From assembly GCF_003076515.1 (NCBI RefSeq), contig NZ_CP022390.1, forward strand, positions 930,001-994,000: DNA of 64,000 bases, given 5' to 3'. The position numbers and the translations under genes are program-made. Positions 1 through 9,272 of this stretch are shown piece after piece (positions within the stretch are counted from its first letter, which is position 1; each line of letters opens with the position of its first letter). Source of the DNA: Alcaligenes aquatilis (GTDB lineage Bacteria; Pseudomonadota; Gammaproteobacteria; Burkholderiales; Burkholderiaceae_B). Under the pieces are notes generated by a model. The model saw only the letters and a program-made list of their open reading frames with translations, had not been told where the DNA came from and did not search any database.

Positions 1-2
1 TG

Positions 3-533
3 CATGAGTGGACGCAGGACAGCTTGCGCCGTCATATCGGTATCGTTCCCCAGGACACGGTCCTGTTCAACGATACGATTTTGCACAATATTGCTTATGG
101 CCGTCCTGACGCCAGCACAGAGCAAATCGTGGCCGCGGCCCGTGCCGCCAGTATCCACGACTTCATCGAAAGCCTGCCCGATGGTTATGACACGGTTGTG
201 GGCGAACGTGGCTTGAAGTTGTCCGGGGGCGAAAAACAGCGGGTGGCCATTGCTCGCACCTTGCTGAAGAATCCGCCGGTGCTGATTCTGGATGAGGCCA
301 CCAGTGCGCTGGATACCCGCACGGAACGGGCGATCCAGGCGGAATTGAACGAGATTGCACGCGAGCGCACGACCTTGATCATTGCCCACCGTCTGTCCAC
401 GATTACAGACGCGGATTTGATTCTGGTTCTGGAGCGTGGGCAGATCGTGGAGCAGGGCACACACAGCGAACTTTTAGCCCTGGATGGCACCTATGCCCGT
501 ATGTGGAATATCCAGCAAAGTCTGCAGGGATAA
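3..533 (+). CDS. Atm1/MsbA-type ABC exporter, ATP-binding C-terminal part (5' truncated)
   Basis: Only the last ~176 codons are inside the window and the frame is open at the left edge. The visible part is a nucleotide-binding domain: a Q-loop region ([10 protein letters not shown]), the ABC signature LSGGEKQR, a Walker B ([12 protein letters not shown]) and the switch histidine in IIAHRLST. These are features of half-transporter exporters whose membrane domain precedes the ATPase. The sequence style fits the Atm1/HMT1 group, which exports glutathione-linked sulfur or Fe-S precursors, and the position directly upstream of a SUF operon fits that role, but the substrate is inference. The stop lies just before the suf promoter. 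Confidence 0.85.
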   Translation, partial: HEWTQDSLRRHIGIVPQDTVLFNDTILHNIAYGRPDASTEQIVAAARAASIHDFIESLPDGYDTVVGERGLKLSGGEKQRVAIARTLLKNPPVLILDEATSALDTRTERAIQAELNEIARERTTLIIAHRLSTITDADLILVLERGQIVEQGTHSELLALDGTYARMWNIQQSLQG

Positions 534-534
534 T

Positions 535-563
535 TTGACCATATAGTACCAAAGCAGTACTAT
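535..563 (+). promoter_or_regulatory. Promoter of the suf operon
   Basis: A -35 element TTGACC (535-540) and a -10 element TACTAT (558-563) are separated by exactly 17 bp. They lie directly after the stop codon of the upstream transporter gene and about 30 bp before the Rrf2-type regulator start. This is the only evident promoter for the whole Rrf2-sufBCDSU-sufT series, whose genes overlap or nearly touch. Confidence 0.7.
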
Positions 564-565
564 AT
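541..565. promoter_or_regulatory. Inverted repeat, probable Rrf2-type operator
   Basis: A perfect 9-bp inverted repeat, ATATAGTAC and GTACTATAT, is separated by 7 bp. It fills the promoter spacer and covers the -10 element, so a dimer bound here would block RNA polymerase. The next gene encodes an Rrf2-type repressor with three cysteines, so autoregulation by cluster status is the simplest reading. Binding is inferred. Confidence 0.65.
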
Positions 566-593
566 AGTTCTACGACCTGTTCAGAGAGAAGGA

Positions 594-1088
594 ATGCTGC
601 GAATCAGTAAAATCATTGATTACGGCACTTTAGTGCTGACACACATGGCTGGCGATCCAGACCGTGTGTTCAGTGCGTCTGACTTGGCCGCCATCCTGGG
701 TTTGGGCCAACCAACTGTCAGCAAGGTGCTTAAACTGCTGGGCCAGCACGAGTTGGTGATCAGTAGCCGAGGCGCACGCGGAGGGTATGTATTGGGCCGC
801 CCCGCCAAACAGATAAGTGTAGCGCAGATTATTGATGCACTGGAAGATCAACCCTTTGGCTTGACTGAATGTGTTGCCACTCCTGGAGCCTGTTCCGTGG
901 AGTCAGATTGCCATATACGCAGTAATTGGCAGCGTATCAACGATATTGTCCGTCGCACCTTGGAAGAGGTCAGTGTTGCAGACATGATACGTGTGCCCGT
1001 TAATGAATTTCCCCTGACACACAAGCCGGGTCCCGAATTGAAAAACAGAAACAAGGCGAGCACCTCCAACGTGGAGTTAACCGAATGA
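594..1088 (+). CDS. Rrf2-family SUF operon regulator
   Basis: A 164-residue Rrf2 protein. Residues ~1-70 form the winged helix-turn-helix (recognition region [11 protein letters not shown], wing [12 protein letters not shown]), followed by a dimer helix and three cysteines at 93, 100 and 106, the usual Fe-S ligands of IscR/SufR-like sensors. The start follows AGAGAAGGA. The stop overlaps the sufB start (ATGA), so it is cotranscribed with the operon it most likely controls. In this family the regulator represses suf when its cluster is loaded and derepresses under iron limitation or oxidative stress; that mode is family knowledge. Confidence 0.9.
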   Translation: MLRISKIIDYGTLVLTHMAGDPDRVFSASDLAAILGLGQPTVSKVLKLLGQHELVISSRGARGGYVLGRPAKQISVAQIIDALEDQPFGLTECVATPGACSVESDCHIRSNWQRINDIVRRTLEEVSVADMIRVPVNEFPLTHKPGPELKNRNKASTSNVELTE

Positions 1089-2533
1089 GTACCGTCAACG
1101 AACATCTGGACACCTTCCTCGATCGTGATTACGAGGCAGGCTTTGTCACCGACATCGAGTCTGAAACCATACCGAAAGGTCTGAACGAAGACGTCATCCG
1201 TTTCCTGTCCGCGAAAAAACGCGAGCCGGAGTTCATGCTGGAATGGCGCCTGGCTGCCTACCGCCAGTGGCTGACCATGAAATACCCCAAGTGGTCGATT
1301 GTGGAATATCCACCGATCGATTTTCAGGACATCAGCTATTACTCCGCGCCCAAGAGCAAGGCCGACGGCCCCAAGAGCCTGGACGAGGTGGATCCTGAGT
1401 TGTTGCGCACCTATGAAAAACTGGGTGTGCCTTTGCACGAACGCGCTCGTCTGGCCGGTGTGGCCGTGGACGCCGTGTTTGATTCCGTCTCGGTTGCCAC
1501 CACTTTCCGTAAAGAGCTGGAAGAAGTCGGTGTGATCTTCTGTTCCTTTTCCGAAGCCGTGCGTGAGTACCCGGAGTTGGTACAGAAATACCTGGGTACG
1601 GTAGTCCCTCCTAGCGATAACTTCTACGCCGCTCTGAACTCGGCGGTGTTTTCCGATGGTTCCTTTGTGTACATCCCCAAAGGCGTACGTTGCCCCATGG
1701 AGCTGTCCACCTACTTCCGTATTAATGCGCGCGATACCGGTCAGTTCGAGCGCACCCTGATCATCGCGGAAGAGGGGGCTTCGGTCAGCTATCTGGAAGG
1801 CTGTACGGCGCCGATGCGTGATGAAAACCAATTGCACGCAGCGGTCGTGGAGCTGGTCGCCTTGGACGACGCCAAGATCAAGTACTCCACCGTACAAAAC
1901 TGGTACCCCGGTGATAAGGACGGCGTAGGCGGTATTTATAACTTCGTCACCAAGCGTGGCGAATGCCGTGGCGCACGCTCGCACATCTCCTGGACGCAGG
2001 TTGAAACCGGCTCGGCCATTACCTGGAAATACCCCAGCGTGGTCTTGCGTGGTGATGACTCTCAAGGCGAGTTTTATTCGGTCGCCCTGAGCAATCATCG
2101 CCAACAAGCCGATACTGGCACCAAGATGATTCATATGGGTCGCAATACCCGTAGCACGATTATCTCCAAGGGGATTTCGGCGGGCCAAGGTATCAATACC
2201 TATCGCGGCCTGGTTCGTATTACTCCCAAGGCAGAAAACGCCCGCAATTACACCCAGTGTGATTCGCTGCTGATTGGCAAGCGCTGTGCTGCACATACCT
2301 TCCCAACCATGGAAGTGCAGAACCCCAGCGCCAGTGTGGAACACGAAGCAACGGCTTCGCGCATTGGCGAGGACCAGCTCTTTTATGCCATGCAGCGCGG
2401 CCTGACTGCCGAAGACGCCGTCTCCATGATCGTGAACGGCTTTTGTAAAGAAGTGATTAAAGAATTGCCCATGGAGTTTGCGGTCGAAGCACAGAATTTG
2501 CTCGGCGTCAGCTTGGAAGGCAGTGTAGGTTAA
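1085..2533 (+). CDS. sufB: Fe-S cluster scaffold subunit SufB
   Basis: SufB of the SufBC2D scaffold, on which Fe-S clusters are assembled in the cytoplasm. At 482 residues it is close to the family norm. The C-terminal beta-helix region contains the conserved stretch [20 protein letters not shown], with the cysteine thought to accept sulfur, and the SVEHEA motif that docks SufC. It overlaps the regulator by 4 nt and is followed after 13 nt by sufC behind a good ribosome site (AAGGAGAA). A 498-codon antisense frame across the gene is a codon-bias shadow. Confidence 0.97.
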   Translation: MSTVNEHLDTFLDRDYEAGFVTDIESETIPKGLNEDVIRFLSAKKREPEFMLEWRLAAYRQWLTMKYPKWSIVEYPPIDFQDISYYSAPKSKADGPKSLDEVDPELLRTYEKLGVPLHERARLAGVAVDAVFDSVSVATTFRKELEEVGVIFCSFSEAVREYPELVQKYLGTVVPPSDNFYAALNSAVFSDGSFVYIPKGVRCPMELSTYFRINARDTGQFERTLIIAEEGASVSYLEGCTAPMRDENQLHAAVVELVALDDAKIKYSTVQNWYPGDKDGVGGIYNFVTKRGECRGARSHISWTQVETGSAITWKYPSVVLRGDDSQGEFYSVALSNHRQQADTGTKMIHMGRNTRSTIISKGISAGQGINTYRGLVRITPKAENARNYTQCDSLLIGKRCAAHTFPTMEVQNPSASVEHEATASRIGEDQLFYAMQRGLTAEDAVSMIVNGFCKEVIKELPMEFAVEAQNLLGVSLEGSVG

Positions 2534-2546
2534 GGAGAATAGTGAA

Positions 2547-3326
2547 ATGCTGACGATTAAAGATTTGCGCGCTTCGGTTGAAGATAAACCTATCCTTAAA
2601 GGTCTGAATCTTCAGATCAATCCCGGCGAAGTCCACGCCATCATGGGCCCGAACGGCTCGGGCAAGAGCACCTTGTCCCAGGTGCTGGCTGGCCGTGAAG
2701 ACTACACCGTTGAAGGCGGTTCGGTAGATTGGCTGGGTCAAGACCTGCTGGAAATGAAGATCGAAGACCGTGCCCGTTCCGGCCTGTTCCTGGCATTCCA
2801 GTACCCCATTGAAATTCCCGGTGTCTCCAACGCCTATTTCCTGCGTGCTTCCGTGAACGCCGTGCGCCGTCATCAGGGCTTGCCTGAGCTGGACGCCATG
2901 GACTTCCTCAAGCGCGTTAAAGAGGAAATGAAGATTGTTGGGATGCGTGAAGAGTTTCTGTACCGCTCCGTGAACGAGGGTTTCTCCGGCGGTGAAAAGA
3001 AACGCAACGAAGTTTTGCAAATGAGCCTGCTCGAACCCAAGCTGGCCATTCTGGACGAAACCGACTCCGGTCTGGATATTGACGCTTTGCGCGTGGTCGC
3101 TGATGGCGTGAACCGTCTGCGTTCCCCCGAGCGCTCCTTGCTGGTAATCACTCACTACCAACGTCTGCTGGACTACATCGTGCCTGACTTTGTGCACGTG
3201 TTGGCGGGCGGTCAGATTATCCGTTCCGGTGGCCGTGAACTGGCTTTGGAGCTGGAAGAACGTGGCTACGGTTGGGTGCTGGAACAAGCCGCCGCCGAAC
3301 AAAAAGCCAAGGGAGCTGCGGTATGA
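2547..3326 (+). CDS. sufC: SUF ATPase SufC
   Basis: The ABC-type ATPase that drives conformational change in the SufBCD scaffold. The 259 residues carry Walker [10 protein letters not shown] (~34-42), the signature FSGGEKKR and Walker B with the SufC-typical [12 protein letters not shown]. There is no membrane domain, as expected of this soluble family. The stop overlaps the sufD start (ATGA). Confidence 0.97.
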   Translation: MLTIKDLRASVEDKPILKGLNLQINPGEVHAIMGPNGSGKSTLSQVLAGREDYTVEGGSVDWLGQDLLEMKIEDRARSGLFLAFQYPIEIPGVSNAYFLRASVNAVRRHQGLPELDAMDFLKRVKEEMKIVGMREEFLYRSVNEGFSGGEKKRNEVLQMSLLEPKLAILDETDSGLDIDALRVVADGVNRLRSPERSLLVITHYQRLLDYIVPDFVHVLAGGQIIRSGGRELALELEERGYGWVLEQAAAEQKAKGAAV

Positions 3327-4630
3327 GTCTGCCAGATTGGGTCAACAGCTTTGCCGCTCAGGCTGCACAAGCACCTGGGGCCGGTCTGCCATGGCTAAGC
3401 GCTATGCGTCAGCGCGCTCTGGATCGTTTTGCACAAGAAGGCTGGCCAACCACGCGTATTGAAGCCTGGCATCACACCTCTTTGGCTTTGCTGGAACAAC
3501 AACGCTTTGCGCCTCAGAAATCGGCTTCGGCTGCTGAGAGGGTGGCCGCAGTGCGCCAGAACGAAGACGGGTATTTCCTGGTCTTTGTGGATGGTCATTA
3601 CGACGCGTCCTTGTCGCACTTGAGTCAATTGCCTGCAGGCGTGCGCTTGTCGTCGCTCAGCGCCTGTCTGCAACAAGAGGCGGACTGGCTGGAGCAAGCT
3701 TACGGGGATGAATCTCGGGGGGCTTCCACTGCTGCCTTGAACCTGGCCTTGGCCCAGGACGGTGCTGCACTGCATGTCGCTGCTGGTCAACATCTGGAGC
3801 AGCCTGTCCATTTGGTGTTTGTACGCACGCAAGGGGGCAGCGCCAGTTTCACGCGTAACCTGATTTCCTTGGAATCCGGTGCCAGTGCAACCGTCGTGGA
3901 GCACTATCTGGGTGAGGACGGGACTGACGCTTCCCTGAGCAGCGTGGTGACTCGTCTGAACGTGTCCCCCGATGCCAACCTGACGCACATGAAGTTGCAG
4001 CAGGAAGCCCCGCAGGACTTCCATCTGGCCGCTATTGATGTTCAGCAAGGCCGTGGTTCGGTATTTAACTCGCATTCCCTGTCGTTTGGTGCTCGTATTG
4101 CCCGTAACGATATTGCTACCGTGTTCAATGGTGAGCGCTGCGAAACCTTGTTCAATGGTTTGTACTATGTAGACGGTCGCCGTCATGTAGATCACAACAC
4201 CATCATTGACCATGCCCAGCCTAACTGCCAAAGCCGTGAGTTCTACCGCGGTATTCTGGCCGACACCGCTCGCGGCGTATTTAGTGGTCGCATTCTGGTT
4301 GGCAAGGGCGCTGACGGTACGGATTCGGTGCAACGCTCGGACAGTTTGCTCTTGTCCAAGATGGCACGTGCGGACTCCCGCCCCGAGCTGGAAATCTATG
4401 CGGATGACGTCAAGTGCGCACATGGTGCCACGGTGGGTCAACTGGATGCGGACAGCCTGTTTTACCTGCGTTCGCGCGGTATGACGATGGAAGATGCTCG
4501 CAATATGCTGATCTACGCGTTTGCGGCTCAGTCTTTGGAGCGTATCGCTTCCGAGAGTCTGCGTAGCCGTGCCACGGTTGGTATCAATGCTTTGTTGCCC
4601 GGCGGTCTTGCCCTTGGAGAGCTTGCATGA
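3323..4630 (+). CDS. sufD: Fe-S cluster assembly protein SufD
   Basis: SufD, partner of SufB in the scaffold and implicated in iron acquisition. It is 435 residues with the ATG that overlaps the sufC stop; a longer frame from 3272 would run through the end of sufC and is rejected. The C-terminal SufBD domain is clear ([20 protein letters not shown], then [12 protein letters not shown] with the conserved Cys/His). The N-terminal ~150 residues are the variable helical part. It overlaps sufS by 4 nt. Confidence 0.95.
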   Translation: MSLPDWVNSFAAQAAQAPGAGLPWLSAMRQRALDRFAQEGWPTTRIEAWHHTSLALLEQQRFAPQKSASAAERVAAVRQNEDGYFLVFVDGHYDASLSHLSQLPAGVRLSSLSACLQQEADWLEQAYGDESRGASTAALNLALAQDGAALHVAAGQHLEQPVHLVFVRTQGGSASFTRNLISLESGASATVVEHYLGEDGTDASLSSVVTRLNVSPDANLTHMKLQQEAPQDFHLAAIDVQQGRGSVFNSHSLSFGARIARNDIATVFNGERCETLFNGLYYVDGRRHVDHNTIIDHAQPNCQSREFYRGILADTARGVFSGRILVGKGADGTDSVQRSDSLLLSKMARADSRPELEIYADDVKCAHGATVGQLDADSLFYLRSRGMTMEDARNMLIYAFAAQSLERIASESLRSRATVGINALLPGGLALGELA

Positions 4631-5874
4631 ATGCGCCTATGCCCGTAACTGCTGCTGGTTTGCTGAATCACCGCGAGGATTTCCCTATCCTGGCCCGCCC
4701 CATCCGGGGCCAACGCCTGTCCTATCTGGATAACGGGGCGACGACGCAAAAGCCGCGCTCGGTCATTGAAGCCGAGGCGCGATTCTATGAGCAGTCCAAT
4801 GCCAACATCCACCGTGGTGTGCATTGGCTATCTCAGCATGCTACTGAGCTGTACGATCAGGCCAGAAGCACAGTGCGGGCATTTCTGAATGCCGCGCGCG
4901 ACGAAGAAATTGTGTTTACGCGTGGCACCACAGAATCCATCAATCTGGTGGCGTATAGCTGGGGCATGGACAATCTGAAAGCAGGCGATGAAATCTTGCT
5001 GACAGGCTTGGAGCATCACTCCAATATCGTGCCTTGGCAATTGGTTGCACAACGTACCGGTGCCATCATTCGCGTGGTGCCCGTGCTGGACAATGGCGAG
5101 CTGGATCAGGAAGCGTTCAAGCAATTGCTCAATGAAAAAACCCGCTTGTTGGCCGTGGGGCATGTGTCCAATGCCTTGGGTACGATCAATCCCATCGCTG
5201 ACATGACCCGTCAGGCGCATGCCGTCGGTGCCAAGGTACTGGTGGATGGCGCTCAATCCGTTCCCCACGGTGTGGTGGACGTGCAGGCTCTGGATGCTGA
5301 CTTCTACACGTTCTCGGCACACAAACTGTACGGCCCCACGGGTATGGGCGCTTTGTACGTACGCTACGAGATTCTGGACAGCATGTCACCTTGGATGGGT
5401 GGCGGAGACATGATCACCACCGTCAGTTTCGAGCAAAGCAATTACGCGCCGGTTCCACAGCGCTTTGAGGCAGGTACACCCAATATCGCGGGCGCCATCA
5501 CTATGGCAGCTGCCATGGATTATTTGATGGGTATAGGTATGCAGCGTATTGCCGACCACGAGGCGCTATTGCTGGAGTATGCGACCGATGCCTTGTTGGC
5601 CATGCCGGGTATCCGTATTGTCGGTACGGCCGCACACAAGGCAGGCATTGTGTCCTTCTTGGTCGATGGCATTCACCCACACGATCTGGGCACCATCCTG
5701 GACATGGACGGCGTTGCCGTGCGTGCTGGTCATCACTGTGCCATGCCCTTGATGACACGTTTTGGTATTCCGGGCACAGCTCGTGCCTCCTTTGCCTTGT
5801 ATAACGATTACGCAGACATTGATGCTTTGCTGGCTAGCCTGCGCAAAGCTCAGAAACTATTTGGAGTTGGCTAA
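4627..5874 (+). CDS. sufS: Cysteine desulfurase SufS
   Basis: A PLP-dependent group II cysteine desulfurase (415 residues) that takes sulfur from cysteine as an enzyme persulfide. Visible landmarks are the PLP lysine in TFSAHKLYGPTGMGALY, the pocket motif LEHHSNIVPWQ and the catalytic cysteine in RAGHHCAMPLM. The compact cysteine loop is the group II form, which needs a transfer partner; the gene directly downstream, with no intergenic base, encodes a SufU-type protein. Confidence 0.96.
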   Translation: MNAPMPVTAAGLLNHREDFPILARPIRGQRLSYLDNGATTQKPRSVIEAEARFYEQSNANIHRGVHWLSQHATELYDQARSTVRAFLNAARDEEIVFTRGTTESINLVAYSWGMDNLKAGDEILLTGLEHHSNIVPWQLVAQRTGAIIRVVPVLDNGELDQEAFKQLLNEKTRLLAVGHVSNALGTINPIADMTRQAHAVGAKVLVDGAQSVPHGVVDVQALDADFYTFSAHKLYGPTGMGALYVRYEILDSMSPWMGGGDMITTVSFEQSNYAPVPQRFEAGTPNIAGAITMAAAMDYLMGIGMQRIADHEALLLEYATDALLAMPGIRIVGTAAHKAGIVSFLVDGIHPHDLGTILDMDGVAVRAGHHCAMPLMTRFGIPGTARASFALYNDYADIDALLASLRKAQKLFGVG

Positions 5875-6327
5875 ATGAGCCAGGATTTCAACGGGCTGCG
5901 CGAGCTCTACCAAGAGGTCATTTTTGACCATAATCGCAGCCCGCGTAACTTTGAAGTAATAGAAAACGCCAGCCATTTTGCCAATGGCCACAATCCTTTG
6001 TGCGGGGATCAACTGGCTGTTTACGCGGTCGTGGAAGACGGCATTGTGCAGAAAGTCAGCTTTGTGGGGCATGGCTGCGCTATTTCCAAAGCCTCGGCAT
6101 CCTTGATGACCGAAGCGGTGAAGGGCCTGAGTCTGGCCGAGTTTGAGTCTCTCTTTCAAGATATGCACGCCATGCTGACAGAGGCCCATCCCGATCGAGA
6201 TCTGGGCAAGTTGGAAGTGTTGTCGGGTGTGCGTGAATTCCCCGCACGGGTTAAATGTGCCACTTTGGCCTGGCATACCCTGCATAACGCCATCAATCAG
6301 GCCAAAGAAACCGCGCAAACCGAATAA
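5875..6327 (+). CDS. sufU: SufU/IscU-type sulfur-transfer or scaffold protein
   Basis: A 150-residue NifU N-terminal-domain protein. The three conserved cysteines are in PLCGDQL, GHGCAISKAS and VKCATLAW, with the aspartate of CGD retained. In Firmicutes SufU is a zinc-dependent sulfurtransferase partner of SufS, and homologues in SUF operons of proteobacteria probably do the same. No sufE lies in this operon, which supports SufU as the SufS partner. The start codon follows the sufS stop directly. Confidence 0.9.
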   Translation: MSQDFNGLRELYQEVIFDHNRSPRNFEVIENASHFANGHNPLCGDQLAVYAVVEDGIVQKVSFVGHGCAISKASASLMTEAVKGLSLAEFESLFQDMHAMLTEAHPDRDLGKLEVLSGVREFPARVKCATLAWHTLHNAINQAKETAQTE

Positions 6328-6342
6328 AGGCGCAAGCAAGTC

Positions 6343-6903
6343 ATGAGCTACTTTGAACGACATGATGTGCTGGTCAGCCGGGACTGTCCGGCTGTCAGTA
6401 TCCCTTACGGTGCTCCCGTTACGATCGAGGCGGGTTGTACAGCAACGATTACCCAGAAGCTGGGTGGCAGCTATACCGTGATGGTAGAGGGCAACCTTTA
6501 CCGAATTGAAGGTGTCGATGCCGATGCGCTGGGTTTCGAGTCTCAGGATAAACCCGAGGTTTTTGTACCCGAGCTGCCTCTGAGCGAAAAAACCATTGAA
6601 GACGCTGCCTGGATTGTGCTTGCCAGCGTGTACGATCCGGAAATCCCGGTCGATATCGTTAATCTGGGTCTGGTGTATGCCTGTCATGTAAACCAGACTG
6701 GGCCGGAAACGTTCTCCATCACTATGGACATGACGCTGACGGCTCCGGGTTGCGGTATGGGCACCATGATTGCGGACGAAGCCCGCTATAAGCTGGAGAC
6801 CATCCAGGGCGTAGAGAAAGCGGTGGTGGAGCTGGTTTGGGATCCGCCTTGGAGCCGGGAACGTATGAGTGAATCAGCCCGCTTGCAATTAGGGATGCTG
6901 TAG
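6343..6903 (+). CDS. sufT: Putative Fe-S assembly protein SufT
   Basis: 186 residues. The N-terminal ~75 residues are the SufT-specific domain and the C-terminal ~105 a MIP18 (DUF59) domain with DPEIPVDIVNLGLVY and LTAPGCGMG, the cysteine being the likely cluster or thiol site. SufT proteins help cluster maturation or delivery to client enzymes; the exact role is not settled. It is the last gene of the operon, ending just before a strong terminator. Confidence 0.9.
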   Translation: MSYFERHDVLVSRDCPAVSIPYGAPVTIEAGCTATITQKLGGSYTVMVEGNLYRIEGVDADALGFESQDKPEVFVPELPLSEKTIEDAAWIVLASVYDPEIPVDIVNLGLVYACHVNQTGPETFSITMDMTLTAPGCGMGTMIADEARYKLETIQGVEKAVVELVWDPPWSRERMSESARLQLGML

Positions 6904-6906
6904 TAG

Positions 6907-6932
6907 AAAAGCCTGCGGTTAGCAGGCTTTTT
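6907..6932. terminator. Bidirectional terminator between sufT and the LuxR-type gene
   Basis: A perfect 10-bp stem (AAAAGCCTGC / GCAGGCTTTT) with a 5-nt loop has A and T runs on the two sides, so it works in both directions. The stop codon of the convergent LuxR-type gene (6919-6921) sits in the loop, an economical arrangement. Confidence 0.85.
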
Positions 6933-7683
6933 CGATGTGGGTGTTGGGCATCCCTAGCCTGGCTCCTTTGGAGACCGCGTGATAGACGGCCTCGTTGCGG
7001 TTGTGTACGTTCATCCGCATATACAGGGTTTCAGCATGCGCTTTGGCTGTAGCCGATGAAATATTCAACTGCCGGGCCACGCCCTTGATGGTCATGCCGC
7101 GTGCCAATAGCACCAGCACTTCATACTGGCGCGGCGTCAGGCCTAGCAGCCGTGCTTCGTCAAGATGGTTTGTTTCAGGATCGGCGGGTGGCCAGCGTAT
7201 GGGCTCGTAGGATGTAATCAGCTTGTCGGGATGGGCTTGGAACGGCGATGGACTCGATGGCGGGGTTACAGGCGTGGCCATTGCCGTCGTTTGATGCTGG
7301 GGCGCAGGCGATGGAAAACAGGAGCCGCCGGCCAACACCAGATTGATCGAAGCCGCCATTAATTCCGGTGTGGCGGTCTTGAGCAAATGTCCCATAACGC
7401 CGGCAGGCATGTCTTGAAGCGCAGGCAAGGCGTAGTGGGACTCGGCTATCAGGAGTACGGCGCTGGGTTGCAGGCTGCGGTGCGCATCAGCCAGCAGCTT
7501 CAAACAGGCCTTGGCCGATGGCACCGACAATAGCAGCAGCTCACAACATCGTGTCTGCAGACCGGTTTCCATTGATTCGTAGTCCATGCTGAGCAGTTCC
7601 GCGCTGGGCAGGGTGTCTGCCAGCAGCCGTACGATACCCAACCTGAATAAGGTGTGTGGCTCCACGATGATAATTGTTGTCAT
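6919..7683 (-). CDS. CsgD/LuxR-type regulator with degenerate receiver domain
   Basis: 254 residues from the ATG preceded by GAGGGAGAC; a start eight codons upstream lacks such a site. The C-terminal ~65 residues are a LuxR-type helix-turn-helix (LTPRQYEVLVLLARGM, then ISSATAKAHAETL). Residues 1-125 resemble a response-regulator receiver, but the acidic pair is reduced to one Glu (IIIVEPHTLF) and the expected phosphorylated Asp is absent (CELLLLSVPS). Control by phosphorylation is therefore unlikely, as for CsgD. A proline-rich linker joins the domains. Lying just downstream of the curli genes on the same strand, it probably controls matrix synthesis (inference). Confidence 0.82.
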   Translation of the reverse strand: MTTIIIVEPHTLFRLGIVRLLADTLPSAELLSMDYESMETGLQTRCCELLLLSVPSAKACLKLLADAHRSLQPSAVLLIAESHYALPALQDMPAGVMGHLLKTATPELMAASINLVLAGGSCFPSPAPQHQTTAMATPVTPPSSPSPFQAHPDKLITSYEPIRWPPADPETNHLDEARLLGLTPRQYEVLVLLARGMTIKGVARQLNISSATAKAHAETLYMRMNVHNRNEAVYHAVSKGARLGMPNTHIEKAC

Positions 7684-8015
7684 TTTATGTCTCCCTCGCT
7701 GCGTCATAGGCTCTATGTCATTACGTTGAATAAGCCTTTTGTTGGTTGGATTGCATGTGTCATTGTCTTTGGTAGTTATGGGTATTTTCTTTTCTTGTTT
7801 CCTGTTGGCAGCCTAATTATCAGGTGGCTAGCCGCATTCAGAACTGACGAATTATGTGAAATTGTTAATCATTGTTGGTTTCCGTTAAATTTTGATGTTT
7901 TAAACGTCATGCTGTGCCGAAAAGCTCGGATTAGGTATCTAGAAAGCCTTATAAACTCGGGTTACTCCTATGCTCCATAATCCCTAAACCGCTTACATAT
8001 CAATAGCTTGGGTGT
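7684..8015. other. AT-rich intergenic region upstream of the LuxR-type gene
   Basis: About 330 bp without a supportable gene, clearly richer in A+T than its flanks. It must carry the promoter of the LuxR-type gene (leftward) and is long enough for several regulator sites. A 97-codon rightward frame from 7687 has no ribosome site, runs divergent to the regulator from the same bases and has unconvincing composition. Confidence 0.5.
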
Positions 8016-8054
8016 TGTCAGCGGCGCCTACTATATAACATATTGCCGCTGACA
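8016..8054. terminator. Hairpin downstream of the curlin-repeat gene
   Basis: Perfect 10-bp arms TGTCAGCGGC and GCCGCTGACA with a 19-nt AT-rich loop lie 20 nt after the curlin stop. There is no strong T run on the leftward strand, so it may be an mRNA-stabilising 3' hairpin or a weak terminator rather than a classic one. Confidence 0.5.
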
Positions 8055-8073
8055 TTTGGCTTACATTAGCCGG

Positions 8074-9183
8074 TTAGTGCTGGTTGACATACGCATTGTT
8101 GAAGTTGCCCGTCTGGGTGACGGTGCTGTTGTGGCTCAGGCCGCTTTGCACCACTTGAGCGCGGTTGCCCCAACCGTTCTGCATTACCGACGAGTCCAGG
8201 TTGAAACCGACCTGGGTAACCACGGCCTTGTTATAGCCGCCGCCCTGGCTGATGTAGGAATCGTTGCCGATGCCTGCTTGGGAGTTGTAGGCGTCATTAC
8301 CCAAACCACTTTGGATGATGTTGCTATCGTTGCTGTAGCCGGTCTGTTCAGTAACGGCTTTGTTATGCGAGCCGATCTGAACAATACTGGCGTGCAGGCG
8401 ATCCGAATTGCCCCACCACGTGCCGGTTTGGCTGATAGTGGCATCATTTTTGTGGCCACCGCCCTGGACGATGGAGGCGTTCGAGTTGGAGACATTCCAC
8501 TGATCGATCACGCCTTTGTCGTACTTGCCGCTGTCGGTGATGCTGGCGGTCGAGCTCATGCTTTTGTATTGATTGATGTACGCATCTCCCTTGTACCCCG
8601 ACTGGGTAATGAAGGCGTTGACATGGCTGCTGTTGTCTTGCTCGATGACCGAGTCGTTGCGCGCGCCGCTGTCGTTGATGACAGCCAGTGCGTCACGGGT
8701 TCGGTATTGATTGACATAGGCATCGCCCATTTGTCCCGTTTGGTTTACCCAGGCCTGGTCACCGGTGCTGCGGACTTGTTCCACAACCGCCTTGTTGTCC
8801 GAGCGTAATTGCTTGATGCCGATTTGCGAACCGTTGGCCTGCCATTGGCTGGCAAAGGCGTCGTTGCGGTTGCGTGACTGGGTGATGGTGATCGTGGAGT
8901 TGCCGCCGCTGCGGCTTTGTTCCACCACGGCCTTGTTGTCGTTGCCGTTGATGACCTTCACGGTGGTGCGAACCGTACCGTTATCCCATTGGTTGATGTA
9001 ATCGTCGTTGCGGTCTCCATTCACGTCGATGGTCGCGTTGGCGTTGGCGTTGTGGTTTTGAAGAACGACGCCTTTGTTGAAATTGCCGGTCTGCGTCACG
9101 GTGGCGTTGTCAGCCAGCGCCAGTGTGGGCAGGGCCAGCGCGGTGCCCAGGGCAATAGCTAATGTGGACAGTTTGCCGTTCAT
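8074..9183 (-). CDS. Curlin-repeat functional amyloid (CsgA/CsgB-like), long form
   Basis: 369 residues. A Sec signal peptide (~1-24, ending PTLALA) is followed by about 15 tandem curlin units of ~20-23 residues with pattern hydrophobic-Q-x-G-x2-N-x-A-x3-Q; the first and last units are nearly alike (VTQTGNFN). E. coli CsgA has five units, so this is about three times longer. No cysteine is present and Asn, Gln, Gly and Ser dominate, as in amyloid subunits. Upstream on the same strand are csgE, csgF and csgG, which export and fold it. No separate CsgB nucleator is seen, so some units may nucleate (inference). GGAGAAG precedes the ATG. Confidence 0.9.
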   Translation of the reverse strand: MNGKLSTLAIALGTALALPTLALADNATVTQTGNFNKGVVLQNHNANANATIDVNGDRNDDYINQWDNGTVRTTVKVINGNDNKAVVEQSRSGGNSTITITQSRNRNDAFASQWQANGSQIGIKQLRSDNKAVVEQVRSTGDQAWVNQTGQMGDAYVNQYRTRDALAVINDSGARNDSVIEQDNSSHVNAFITQSGYKGDAYINQYKSMSSTASITDSGKYDKGVIDQWNVSNSNASIVQGGGHKNDATISQTGTWWGNSDRLHASIVQIGSHNKAVTEQTGYSNDSNIIQSGLGNDAYNSQAGIGNDSYISQGGGYNKAVVTQVGFNLDSSVMQNGWGNRAQVVQSGLSHNSTVTQTGNFNNAYVNQH

Positions 9184-9272
9184 ATACTTCTCCTCAGTGC
9201 ATGTTGAAGACCGTTGTTAGGAAAGAGAGCGGTGGCCGGTCTTCTCGGAACCACCGCGCTGTCTGCTCGTGT

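Noticed and set aside
848..2344. A 498-codon leftward open frame
   Set aside because: It lies wholly antisense to the regulator end and sufB, has no family resemblance or ribosome site, and arises from codon bias in a GC-rich gene.
7654..7980. A rightward 108-codon frame with hydrophobic stretches
   Set aside because: It overlaps the regulator start on the other strand, has no ribosome site and its hydrophobicity comes from T-rich DNA.
8056..8808. A 250-codon rightward frame
   Set aside because: Antisense of the curlin repeats; its periodicity is only the reflection of the real gene.
8074..9183. Repeated 60-70 bp units as a possible CRISPR or satellite
   Set aside because: The repeats are in-frame codons for curlin units and vary at third positions; there are no constant repeats with unique spacers. 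No CRISPR array was seen anywhere.
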